64,000 bases of DNA from Balaenoptera acutorostrata (Eukaryota; Chordata; Mammalia; Artiodactyla; Balaenopteridae), in contig NC_080081.1 of the NCBI RefSeq assembly GCF_949987535.1, forward strand, positions 53,144,153-53,208,152, written 5' to 3'. Positions 21,634-33,314 of this stretch are shown here, one piece after another. Position 1 is the stretch's first letter; the number at the start of each line of letters is the position of its first letter. A program made the translations under genes and the position numbers. The notes under the pieces are model-generated. The model was not told where the DNA came from. It did no database searches and saw nothing but the letters and a program-made list of their open reading frames with translations.

Positions 21634-24221
21634 AGGAACGTCTCTATGCAGGAAACACAAGAGAGGGAAAAGACCTACAATAAAAAACCCAAAACAATTA
21701 AGAAAATGGTAAAAGGGACATACATATCGATAATTACCTTAAATGTAAATGGATTAAATGCTCCCACCAAAAGACATACTCCCTCTGAATGGATACAAAA
21801 ACAAGACCCATATATATGCTATCTACAAGAGACGGACTTCAGACCTAGAGACACCTACAGACTGAAAATGAGGGGATGGAAAAAGATATTCCATGCAAAT
21901 GGAAATCAAAAGAAAGCTAGAGTAGCAATTTCCATATCAAACAAAATAGACTTTAAAATAAAGACTATTACAAGAGACAAAGAAAGACACTACGTAATGA
22001 TCAAGGGATCAATCCCAGAAGAAGATATAACAATTTTAAATATATATGTGCCCAACATAGGTGCACTTCAATACATAAGGCAAATGCTAACAGCCATAAA
22101 AGGGGAAATCGATGGTGACACAATCATAGTAGGGACTTTAACACCCCACTTTCACAAATGGACAGATCGTCCAAAATGAAAATAAATAAGGAAGCACAAG
22201 CTTTAATGATACATTAAACAAGATGGACTTAATTGATATTTATCAGACATTCCACCCAAAAACAACAGAATACACTTTCTTCTCCAGTGCTCATGCAATA
22301 TTCTCCAGGATAGATCATATCTTGAGCCACAAATCAAGCACTGGTGAATTTAAGAAAATTGAAATCATATCAAATATCTTTTCCAGTCACAATGCTATGA
22401 GACTAGATAACAATTACAGGAAAAAATCTGTAAAAAATACAAACACATGGAGGCTAAACAATACACTACTTAATAACCAAGAGATCACTGAAGAAATCAA
22501 AGAGTAAATTAAAAAATACCTAGAAAAAAATGGCAATGAAAACATGACAACCCAAAACCTATGGGATGCAGCAAAAGCAGTTGTAAGGGGAAGTTTATAA
22601 CAAAACAATTCTACCTCAAGAAGGAAGAAACATCTCAAATAAACAACCTAAAATTACACCTAAAGCAAGTAGAAAAAGAATAACAAAAAAACTCCAAATT
22701 AGCAGAAGGAAAGAAATCATAAAGATCAGGTAAGAAATAAATGAAAAAGAAATGATGGAAACAGTAGCAAAGATCAATAAAACTAAAAGCTGGTTCTTTG
22801 AGAAGATAGACAAAATTGAGAAACCATCAGCCAGGCTCATCAAGAAAAAAAGGGAGAAGACTCAAATCAATAGAATTAGAAATGAAAAAGGAGACGTTAC
22901 AACTGACAATGCAGAAAAACAAAGGATCATGAAAGATTACTACAAGCAAGTCTATGCCAATAAAATGGACAACCTGGAGAAATGGACAAATTCTTAGAAA
23001 AGCACAGCCCCTGAGACCGAACCAGGAAGAAACAGAAAATATAAAGAGACCAGTCACAAGCACTGAAATTGAGAATGTGATTAAAACTTTTCCAACAAGC
23101 AAAAGCCAGATGGCTTCACAGGTGAATTCTATCAAACATTTAGAGAAGAGATAATACCTATCGTTCTCAAACTCTTCTAAAATATAGCAGAATGAGGAAC
23201 ACTCCCAAACTCATTTTGCGAGACCACCATCACCCTGATACCAAAACCAGACAAAGATGTCACAAAGAAAGAAAACTACAGGCCAATATCACTGATGAAT
23301 ATAAATGCAAAAATCCTCAACAAAACACTAGCAAACAGAATCCAACAGCACATTAAAAAGATAATACACCATGATCAAGTGGGGTTTATCCCAGGAATGC
23401 AAGGATTCATCAATATACACAAATCAATCAATGGGATACACCATATTACATATTGAAGGATAAAAACCATATGAACATCTCAATAGATGCAGAAAAAGCT
23501 TTCAACAAAATTCAACACCCATTTATGATAAAAACCCTCCAGAAAGAAGTCATAGAGGGAACTTACCTCAACATAATAAAGACCATATATGACAAAGGCA
23601 CAGCCAACATCGTTTGCAATGGTGAAAAACTGAAATCTTTTCCACTAAGATCAGGAACAAGATAAGGTTGCCCACTCTACCACTATTTTTTAACATAGTT
23701 TTGGAAGTTTTAACTACAGCAATCAGAGAAGAAAAAGAAATAAAAGGAATCCAAATCCAAAAAGAAGAACTAACGCTGTCACTGTTTACAGATGACATGA
23801 TACTATACATAGAGAATCCTAAAGATGCTACCAGAAAACTACTAGAGCTAATCAACAAATTTGGTAAAGTAGCAGGATACAAAATTAATGCACAGAAATC
23901 TCTTGCATTCCTATACAGTAGTGATGAAATATCTGAAAGAGAAATTAAGGAAATACTCCATTTACCATTGCAACAAAAAGAATAAAATACCTAGGAATAA
24001 ACCTACCTAAGGCGACCAAAGACCTGTATGCAGAAAACTATAAGAAATTGATGAAAGAAATTAAAGAGGAAGATATACCATGTTCTTGAATTGGAAGAAT
24101 CAACATTATGAAAATGATCACACTACCCAAAGCAATCTACAGATTCAATGCAATCCCTATCAAACTACCAATGGCATTTTTCACAGACTAGAACAAAAAA
24201 TTTCACAATTTGTATGGAAAC

Positions 24222-24524
24222 AAAAAAGACTCCGGGGCTTCCCTGGTGGCGCAGTGGTTGAGAATCTGCCTGCTAATGCAGGAGACACGGGTTCGAGCCC
24301 TGGTCTGGGAAGATCCCACATGCCACGGAGCAGCTGGGCCCGTGAGCCACAGCTGCTGAGCCTGCGCATCTGGAGCCTGTGCCCCGCAACGGGAGGGGCC
24401 GCGATAGTGAAAGGCCCGCGCACCGCGATGAAGAGCGGTCCCCGCACCGCGATGAAGAGTGGCCCCCACTTGCCGCAACTAGAGAAAGCCCTCGCACGAA
24501 CCGAAGACCCAGCACAGCCAAAAA

Positions 24525-24563
<39 letters not shown>

Positions 24564-24599
24564 AATTAAAAAAAAAAAAAAAAAAAAAAAAAGACTCCG
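24222..24599 (+). mobile_element. CHR-2-like SINE nested in L1 ORF2, with internal 24-bp tandem duplication
   Basis: Body 24235-24586 begins GGGCTTCCCTGGTGGCGCAG, has a good tRNA B box (GGGTTCGAGCC at 24289-24299), and ends with about ten AAAT units and 24 A. TSD AAAAAAGACTCCG lies at 24222-24234 and 24587-24599. Positions 24419-24442 and 24443-24466 are a near-identical tandem repeat (CGCACCGCGATGAAGAG in both) not present in the other SINE copies here. Confidence 0.97.
24520..24564. repeat. (AAAT)n tail of the nested SINE
   Basis: About eleven AAAT units followed by a poly-A of about 24 nt, the typical tail of a CHR SINE. Confidence 0.95.
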
Positions 24600-25858
24600 A
24601 ATAGCCAAAGCAATCTTGAGAAAGAAAAAGTAGCTGGAGGAATCAGGCTCTTTGACTTCAGATTATATTACAAACCTACAGTAATCAAGACAGCATGGTA
24701 CTGGCACAAAAACAGAAATATAGATCAATGGAACTGGATAGAAAGCCCAGAGATAAATCCACACATATATGGTCACCTTATTTTTGTTAAATGAGGCAAG
24801 AATATACAATAGAGAAAAGACAGACTCTTTAATAAGTGGTGCTGGGAAAACTGGACAGCTACATGTAAAAGAATGAAATTAGAACCCTCCCTAACACCAT
24901 ACACAAAAAATAAACTCAAAATGGATTAAAGACCTAAATATAAGGCCAGACACTATAAAACTCTTAGAGGAAAACATAGGCAGAACACTCTGTGACATAA
25001 ATCACAGCAAGATCCTTTTTGACCCACCTCCTAGAGAAATGGAAATAAAAACAAAAATAAACAAGTGGGACCTAATGAAACTTAAAATCTTTATACAGCA
25101 AAGGAAACCATAAACAAGACAAAAAGACAGTCCTCAGCAGGGGAGAAACTATTTGCAAATGAAGCAACTGACAATGGATTAATCTCCAAAATTTACAAGC
25201 AGCTCATGCAGCTCAATTTCAAAAAAAACCAAATAACCCAATCCAAAAGTGAACAGAAGACCTAAATAGACATTTCTTCAAAGACAATATACAGATTGCC
25301 AAGAAACACATGGAAGGATGCTCAACATCACTAATCATTAGAGAAATGCAAATCAAATCTACAATGAGATATCACCTCACACCAGTCAGAATGGCTATCA
25401 TCAAAATATCTACAAACAATAAATGCTGGAGAGGGTGTGGAGAAAAGGGAACACTCTTGCACTGTTGGTGGGAATGTAAATTGATACAGCCACTATGGAG
25501 AACAGTATGCAGGTTCCTGAAAAAACTAAAAATAGAACTACCATATGACCCAGCAATGCCACTACTGGGCAAATACCCTGAGAAAACCATAATTCAAAAA
25601 GAGTCATGTACCACAATATTCATTGCAGCTCTATTTACAATAGCCAGGACATGGAAGCAACCTAAGGGTCCATTGACAGATGAATGGATAAAGAAGATGT
25701 AGCACATATATACAATGGAATATTACTCAGCCATAAAATGAAACAAAATTGAGTTATTTGTAGTTAGGTGGATGGACCTAGAGTCTGTCATACAGAGTGA
25801 AGTAAGTCAGAAAGAGAAATACAAATATTGTATGCTAACACATATATATGGACTCTAA

Positions 25859-26224
25859 GAAAAAATGGTTTGAAGAACCTAGGGACAGGATAGGAATAAT
25901 GACGCAGATGTAAAGAATGGACTTGAGGACATAGGGAGGGGGAAGGGTAAGCTGGGACAAAGTGAGATTGTAGCATTGATATATATACACTACCAAATGT
26001 AAAATAGATAGCTAGTGAGAAGCAGCCACATAGCACAGGGAGCTCATCTCGGTGTTTTGTGACCACCTAGAGGGGTGGGATAGGGAGGGTGGGGGGGGAG
26101 ACGCAAGAGGGAGGAGATATGGTGATATATGTATATGTAGAGCTGATTCACTTTGCTATAAAGCAGAAGTTAACACACCATTGTAAAGCAATTATACTCC
26201 AATAAAGATGTTAAAAAAAAAAAA
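25859..26224 (+). other. L1 3' UTR with G-rich tract and poly-A
   Basis: At 26071-26114 there are several runs of three or more G (GGGGTGGGATAGGGAGGGT then eight G), a polypurine tract of the kind found in mammalian L1 3' UTRs and able in principle to form a G-quadruplex. The polyadenylation signal AATAAA is at about 26201-26206, and the poly-A at 26213-26224. Confidence 0.85.
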
Positions 26225-26267
26225 ACCCAATACAACCACAAACAATTATTTGGGGCATATGTTATAG

Positions 26268-26470
26268 TAGAAAGGGGTAGGCTGTGAAAGCAGATGGTCT
26301 CTAGTTCAAATCCTAGAGTCCCAAGTTCATAGTTATGTGACCAAATGCAAAATACCTCATGTCTCTAAACTCCAATTTTCTCCTGTTTGGAAAAGGGAAA
26401 ATGTCCCCTTTTCAGATTCCTGTAGGTTATAGAGAAAACGAATGTTCAAGGTAAGACCTAGGTACTACTA
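26268..26470 (+). mobile_element. MIR SINE, plus strand
   Basis: GAAAGCAGATGGTCTCTAGTTCAAATCCTAG-type tRNA-like box, then AGTTATGTGACCAAATGC, ACCTCATGTCTCTAAACTCC and TAGAGAAAACGAATG. This is the MIR order. Decayed, no TSD. Confidence 0.75.
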
Positions 26471-26714
26471 CAGGCATCTTTATAGTGTCACATACTTGAA
26501 CATATTTTTAAAATAGGATTAGAAGTTTTATCTGCATTGAGTCTCCACAAGGAGATTTTAAGTTGTGCAAAACAATTCATAACCTTTATATCTTTTGTAA
26601 TGTCCATAGTTCTTAGCATGGTCCTATTTTTATATGATACTGAAAATAAAATAATAATAAAAACTCCCATTTCTTGAACATCCGTGAACTGATTTTAGTA
26701 TTAATCAAATAAAA

Positions 26715-28199
26715 TGTGGTACATTTTTTATTGAAGTATAGTTGATTTACAATGTCATTAGTTTCAGGTGTACAGCACAGTGATTCAATTATATTTTATA
26801 TATTATATAGATTATATATATATATATATATATATATTCTCTTTCAGATTCTTTTCCTTTATAGATTATTATAAAATATTGAGTATAGTTCCCTGTGCTT
26901 GTTGGTTATCTATTTTATATATAGTACTATGTGTATGTTAATCATATCCTCCTAATTTAACCCTCTCCCCCACCTTCCCCTTTGGTAACCATAACTTCAT
27001 TCTCTAAGTCTGTGAGTCTGTTTCTGTTTTGTAAATAAGTTCATTTTTATCATTTTATTTTTTTTAGATTCCGCATATAAACAATATCATATGATATTTT
27101 TCTTTCTCTGTCTGATTTACATCACTTAGTATGATAATCTCCAGGTCCATCCATGTTGCTGCAAATGGCATTATTTTGTTCTTTTTATGGGTGAGTAATA
27201 TTCCATTGTATATATGTACCACAACTTCTTTATGCATTCATTTGTCAATGGAATTTAGGTTGCTTCCATGTCTTGGCTATTGTAAATAAGGCTGCAATGA
27301 ACACAGAGTGCATGTATTTTTTGAATTATGATTTTATCCAGATATATGCCCAGGAGTGGGATTGCAGGATCACATGGTAACTCTATTTTTAGTTCTTTAA
27401 GGAATCTCCATATTGTTCTCCATAGTGGTTGCACCAATTTATATTCCCACCAACAGTGTAGGAGGGTTCCTTCTTCTCCACAGCCTCTCCAGCATCTATT
27501 ATTTGTAGACTTTTTGATGATGGCAAGTAAGGTGATACCTCATTGTAGTTTTAATTTGCATTTCTCTAATAGTTAGCAATGTTGAGCATTTTTTCATGTT
27601 CCTTTGGGCTATCTGTATGTCTTCTTTTGAGAAATGTCTATTTAGATCTTCTGCCCATTTTTTGATTGGGTTGTTTGTTTTTTTAGTTTTCTTTTAACTT
27701 GAGGTGTATATCCAGATTGAGCTCTTTGTATATTTTGGAAATTAATCCATTGTTGGTCATATCATTTGCAAATATTTTCTCCCATTCTGTAGACTGTCTT
27801 TTCATTTTATTTATGGTTTCCTTTACTGTGCAAAACCTTTTAAGTTTAATTAGGTCCCATGTGTTAATTTTTGTTTTGATTTCCATTACTCTAGGAGATG
27901 GACCCAAAAAGATATTGCTGCGATTTATGTAAAAGACTGATCTGCCTATGTTTTTCTCATAGAGTTTTATCGTATCCAGTCTTACATTTATGTCTTTAAT
28001 CCATTTTGAGAGTTTATTTTTGTATATGGTGTGACAAAATGTTCTAATTTCATTTTTTTACATGTAGCGGTCCAGTTTTCCCAGCACCACTTATTGAAGA
28101 GACTGATTTTTCTCCATCGTGTATTCTTGCCTCCTTTGTCATAGATTAATTGATCATAGGTGCATGGGTTTATTTCTGAAGTGAAGTACATTTATATCT
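26715..28199 (-). mobile_element. 5'-truncated L1 (ORF2 C-terminal third and 3' UTR), minus strand
   Basis: Body about 26728-28185. The 3' end is at the left (ATTGAAGTATAGTTGATTTA complement of the L1 end), the ORF2 C-terminus is at 27200-28150 (minus frames with KTKINTWDLIKLKRFCTVKE and WCWENWTA). An AT repeat sits at 26798-26836. Flanks GTGGTACATTT (26715-26725) and GTGAAGTACATTT (28181-28193) are a possible degenerate TSD. All frames have stops. Confidence 0.92.
26798..26836. repeat. (TA)n microsatellite inside L1 3' UTR
   Basis: TATATATA run of about ten units after a TATATTATATAGATTATA stretch. The same L1 3' UTR position carries short TA runs in the copies at 10.7 and 8.15 kb. Confidence 0.9.
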
Positions 28200-28211
28200 A
28201 ATATATTTAAA

Positions 28212-28312
28212 ATATTTGAAAGCAGACTCAGAGTAGTAATATGACTTGCCGATGGTCACACAGCATATAAATAAAGAACTGACATTCAAATTAATTTTTT
28301 TCTGGAATTCAA
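28212..28312 (-). mobile_element. MIR fragment, minus strand
   Basis: TGACTTGCCGATGGTCACAC, AGCATATAAATAAAGAACTG match the reverse complement of the MIR core (CAAGGTCACACAGC...). Short. Confidence 0.6.
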
Positions 28313-29480
28313 ATTCATTTCACTTTGTTTTCATATACCTGTTTTGATAGTTTACAGTTCTTGAATTGACAGCTTTTTCCATGGGTGAGGTCCATCTTTG
28401 TCAAATAACTTTTCAAAATTTCAGTATCCCCATTTTCTTACTGCATTTTACATCAAACCTAAAACAGCTATCTATGTTACTTCTTTCTTCACAGACCTCT
28501 AACCACATCCTACTTTGCTTTGATCCAAAAATAAATGTTAGATTATTACCATTAAATGTTTACTCTGAATTGTCGTTTCTCCCTATTATTTACCATCTAA
28601 GTTTATGACCCTTTGAACATAGCTCTACAAAACTCTGCAGCTCAGAAGCAGTGGATCTCAAAGTGTGGAAGGGGTTTAATTTAAAAAGTATAAATTAACA
28701 TAGCTTGGAGAATATTTTTCAAATGCCAGCCCCATTTCCTTAACAGATGTTCCCAGTCCTAGAGCTCCAAGCAGGAAACATTTTTAAACCTCTTCAGGAA
28801 TCTGGATATACGCCTCATTTCTTACTTCATGACTGAAAGTGACCATCTAAGACTAAGGTTTTTCATAATTTTCTACTCTATGTTATCAGTGCCTAGCTTA
28901 ATGCCTATGTAGCTGCAGTACATCTATAATTCATGTCATTTCCCACTTGGCAGGAAAGAAACAGAAAGAGAGAGAAAGAAAACAAAGTTCTTGTCTGTGA
29001 GACTGAAAAGTTTATTAATGGATGAGTTAGAAGTAGACCTAAGTCTAAGAAGAACATTGAACATGCATTTTCTGAGAGAAGTAATTCTAGTTTTCTAGGT
29101 AGACATTGGAAAGACATAGCGTGAGCAAAATGCATGTAAGATGCAGATGCCTATCCCATAAAGGAGAGAGGAAATTGGTGTGCTGGAGAGTAGTAACACA
29201 TATGTATGTTATTCATTTAAACAGATAAATTGGAAACAAGTATACCTTTTCCACTATTCTTTTTTCTACTTCAGGTATAGCATCATGGGATTTGAGACTC
29301 CATGATTCTCACATTCTAAATGCTTTCAAGCTGAAATATTTTTAATAAATGTTCACATTTTTTTATGCTGCAGTGGATTGATTCCCATCTCAATAAGAGG
29401 CACATCTCTCTAACTACCCAGTTGGACACAACATTTTCCTAATCTTTTTTGCCTTTAGATTTTTTACATGTTTTATCTGT
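28313..29480. other. No gene or repeat assigned
   Basis: Open frames at 28366-28608 (plus) and 28905-29135 (minus) are short and featureless. The stretch 28950-28985 is GA-rich. Confidence 0.4.
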
Positions 29481-29484
29481 CAGA

Positions 29485-29790
29485 ATTGGCCCCCACTCAC
29501 CTGGCCTCCTTCTGCAGAATTCAGCAAAGGCTTCGTCTCTTCAGTAACCTTTTCCTGATCCCTACAACCTTGGCTTAAAAATCTGTGTCTTATGCTTTCA
29601 TAGCATCACATTATTTACCCCACTACACAAATCATATATTGTGTTGCATTTGCCAGTTTTCTTATCTGTCTCATCCATTTGGGGATACCCTACTTGAAGG
29701 TAAGACATTATTTATTTTTTATTATATTTGAAACTTTTATTTCACTGCTCAATGCATAGTAGTTTCAATTGCAGGTACTTCTTTTAAGAA
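29485..29790 (+). mobile_element. L2 3' end fragment
   Basis: CCTTCTGCAGAATTCAGCAA, CTTCGTCTCTTCAGTAACCTTTTCC, then TTATCTGTCTCATCC and CACTGCTCAATGCATAGTAG keep the order of the L2 3' UTR. Degenerate. Confidence 0.55.
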
Positions 29791-32150
29791 GGAGAGCTAA
29801 GTAGCCATAGTTTAAAAATCAAGCTTAAAAACTAAGGGTAATGGAAAACTTGCTGAAGGGAAATTGAGGGAAATTAGGCCCTCTAAGTTGAATGGAAATG
29901 TGAAAGAGACATCTTTTCTCTGATGTAGCATCTGCTCTGGTAAAAGAGTTGGGAATATTATTAAATATCTCTTTTAGGTATACAAGAAATAAATACTCAA
30001 ATAACAAAATTTTAATGTGCATTCTCAATTTCTACTTAGTTTTAATTTAATTTTAGTTCTTTTTTGAGTAGCTAAATGGTTTTTCTTGGTTTACCATAAT
30101 ACATATATATGTTCATTTAAATTTATTCAATGTTTATTGAGAAAATGCTATACAGATAGATTCTGAGAGCACTTGCCTTCTGATGACTAATTCTTTTATG
30201 TTACAAGAGGATCCAGACCTTGTTTGTTAGAAACGAAGAAATAAAGATACCCAAATTACCTGAAATAAAATTTATCTCAAAAAGTGGAATACATCATTTT
30301 ATTTAGTTTAGGAAATAAAGCAAGATGAATGAGGCACATGCATCCATCATCCTGAGTGTCTTTGAAGGATGATGTGCAAATTTTGCCGTGTGTTACTGTC
30401 ATTAGGCTTAGTGTTTATTACTTAACATTTTCTCTCTGATCGGTTTTAATTCCCCATTTACTAATATTATTATAACCAGTTACAACATATGAGTGTTGAA
30501 TTAACTTTGTCTTATTATGACATCTAATTTGATATGTAGAATAAATAAACTTTTATTTGTTTTATCAGAGAAAAAGAAGTATAGTAAAGAGCCTCCCCTG
30601 CTGGCAAGCCCAGCCCCAAAGAAATATTGTGGATTAGTACTCACTTGGTTAAAGTCAATTACAGGGGCCGTGGCTTTATATGCAGGAAAGTGCCAAGCTC
30701 TAATAAAGGTACTTCCTAGGTATGATAATTATAAAATTAGATGAAAACATTTAGTAGGTTTATAGCAAATCCTTTATGAAACGGAAGATGCTGAAGCTGA
30801 AACAAAGCCAGATTTGGTAACAGCATGCAAACAACCTTCAGAGTCAAAAATCATTTAAAAATGTCTAATCCTATAACTATCCAAGCTGGCAAGCGCTCAA
30901 TACACAGAAGATTAATTTGGGAGATTTAGAGGGGATTTTAAAGATAACCTTCTGTGCCAAATATGTTAAGAGCAATGTGTCTTCGGATAAAAATACTGAA
31001 TATTTCATAATCTGTTGGAAAGATGGAGATACAAAATGAGAACAGGAGGAAATTTTCAACCTCAGAGAATTATATAGTTTTCATTAGGCTTCTCTGTTTA
31101 TACTAGTGAAGTGGAATCTGTGCAAGAGCATGAACATAAAATCAGAATCATTTCAGCTCATACACAATAAGATGACAATAGTAGGAAGGATGGATCACAA
31201 CCTGAAGATGTTTGATGTGCAACAGAAAGGGCATGGTCCTAGGAAACATTAATGAACTTGAAGGCCAGTGCTGGTAAAATCTTTTGCTCCTGCATTCAAA
31301 GTTTCTCAGCAGTGCCATGAGCTAAGTCCTGTCTTAGCGCCCTGCAAACCAACTTAATGATCTTATGTGACGCCTTCAACACTCACCTGTGTCTTCCAGT
31401 GAGTTCTGAATCATTTCCTTAAACAGCTAAAATTCGGCAAGGGAAGGGGTTTAGAGAAAAGCGAGAATATACACTGAATAAGAATAAATAGATAAAATAT
31501 ATTCGATCTCACAAAGAAATGTCCAAAGTGACATTAATCTGATTTACAGTTATACGATTCTGTGAATCAAAGGGGTAAATGATTTCCTAAAATTGCATTA
31601 TCCTCTAATATGTATCCTTGGTTATATGAACTTGAAAACCCCAAATTAAAAATGTCACACAAGAAACGTGAAGATGGAAGACCTAAGGACAATATAGCAT
31701 TGATTAGTGGTCCAAGAAAAAGGCACTAATAGTTTAAAAAATATCTTATGACACTTTTTCTAAATATGGACAAAATACTCTACCATTAAAAGCATGTTAG
31801 AAAGAGCATGCTTAAGCAAAGCCAACAGATTGACAGAAAAGTTATATCTGTATCTTTAGTACTTCCTAATCTTCTTGTGCTTCCTAGAAGTAGACCAGAA
31901 TGGGTGAGTGCATGCAAAAAAAATTAATATTTTTATTTCATCAAGCTAACTTGTATTCAGTCCTGTGACATACAATCAATTGTATATAAGGTCATATTTC
32001 TGCCTCAGGTTCACTCTCTTCCTTTTAAACCTATAGCCCTTGATCAATTTCTTCAACCACGTCTTTGTGAACATTTTCAATTTCTATTTTTGAACCTACT
32101 TAGCAAACCCAAAGCTGAAGCAACCCAGCAGACTGATTTCTTTTTTCCTT
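29791..32150. other. 2.3 kb without an assigned gene or repeat
   Basis: Both strands were scanned; the longest open frames are 60-75 codons and show no domain. This is one of the least repeat-like blocks in the window. Confidence 0.4.
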
Positions 32151-33160
32151 TACCTGGGCAGTTGAATCCAACTGGAGAAAATCGCAAAATCCTCAGAAAA
32201 TTGCATCTATAAGTTAAGGTTCTCTGAACTCAGTAGGGCCATTTACCTTGCTCACCAATTCTCTGTTCTAAGGTTTTCCTCCATTTTCCATAATATCTAA
32301 TCAAACCATTTCTTATCTCCCTACCTGTCCTACTCTATTACCTTCCTACTCATTCTCAGCAGAAAATCTTGTCTCCTACTTCTCAGAAATATAGACACAC
32401 TCAGTTAAGAACTTTTTCAAATTCTTGACACCCCATTTATAAAAGTGATGTTATATTGTAACTAACTTCCTTTTCTCATTATGATAGTAAATTTCTCATT
32501 GTGACTAAGGCTAACTCTTCCTCTTGTTCTCTGGATCCCATGAATGCTACATCAGGAATTTCACTCCAATTATTAAAGCTTATCCCATTCTTTCCTATAC
32601 TTTCTTTTTCTTCTTGAATTTTTGAAAAATCCTCATGTCTCTCCCATTTGTTCTTATACGTCGAGCCTTCTCCAGTTTTATTTTCCTCTCCATTACCTAG
32701 CATTGCCAAGCTTCATGAAAAAATAAAAATCCTTTCCCTTTATCTGTTTCATCTTTTTCCCATTTATTTTTCACACCATGGCAATATCCAATTTCATCCT
32801 TTACTCATCCACTGAACAAAGCTCTCAGCAAGACTGTTGCTAAATTTTTGTTGCTATATCCAATAAATACTTAGTACTCATTTATCTATTCTCCAGGGAG
32901 TATTTTATATTGTAAACCATAACCTCCTCCTTGAAACCAAAATTCCCTGAGCTTTCTCAATGTTAAGCTCTTTCGGTTCTTCTCTTATCCCCTCCTTGAT
33001 TGCCTCTTTTCAGCCTCCTTTCAGATTTGCCTTAGTAAACTCAATTATTCACAGGGCATTCTAACTTGTGTGCTGATGGCTCTTTGACAGATTCTCTGAA
33101 GTACCTGTTACTCATCCAGGTCACCTCGCCCACTCAACACACTTATTGCAAGATGTCCTG
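32151..33160 (+). mobile_element. L2 LINE, upstream of and into the reverse transcriptase region
   Basis: Plus-strand text such as TCTCAGCAGAAAATCTTGTC (32356), TGTTCTCTGGATCCCATGAA (32524), GACTGTTGCTAAATTTTTG and TTTTATATTGTAAACCATAA, CCTCCTCCTTGAAACCAAAA follows the L2 ORF2 order. Decayed beyond any open frame. Confidence 0.6.
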
Positions 33161-33314
33161 CACACTAACGTATAAAAAATAACATAAAATATCTAGATTT
33201 GCTACCAATCAGGGATCATCATTTTATCTTGTCCCACCAAAAAAAATTTTTAACAACAAAAACTGATTTATTTGCAATGCAGCCGAGTACCCATCACTTC
33301 AATAGAGCATAGGA

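Larger units (their letters stand above)
21706..25858 (+). pseudogene. L1 ORF2 (endonuclease / reverse transcriptase) remnant
   Basis: ORF2p nicks DNA and reverse transcribes L1 RNA at the nick. The apurinic-like endonuclease starts at ATG 21706 (ITLNVNGLNAP at 21730-21765; LQETD at 21820-21838). One G is missing at about 22131-22134, which shifts the frame exactly at the conserved Asp-Phe-Asn motif. Further on the SDH catalytic motif reads SSH (22382-22390). The reverse transcriptase is in pieces: [13 protein letters not shown] at 23467-23510, then the YADD-equivalent reads FTDD at 23785-23796 (both Asp kept). A SINE splits the thumb region at 24235-24586. The C-terminal Cys-rich motif C-x3-C-x7-H-x4-C survives at about 25423-25479. 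Multiple stops (22177, 22508, 23663, 23983, 25700) kill it. Confidence 0.95.
18739..26224 (+). mobile_element. Nearly full-length LINE-1, dead, with nested SINE
   Basis: Contains in order a GC-richer 5' UTR starting near GAGAGGCCTTCAAGATGGCA, ORF1, ORF2, a 3' UTR with a G-rich tract and AATAAAGATGTTAAA plus a poly-A. Removing the SINE leaves about 7.1 kb, in the normal range for cetartiodactyl L1. Both ORFs are broken. No clear TSD was found: the upstream flank (TTAATACTTAACTACAGG) and the sequence after poly-A (CCCAATACAACCAC) do not match convincingly. Confidence 0.95.

Noticed and set aside
24235..24310. Functional tRNA gene from the tRNA-like A and B boxes
   Set aside because: It is the tRNA-derived head of a SINE: no cloverleaf, and the SINE body and AAAT tail follow directly.
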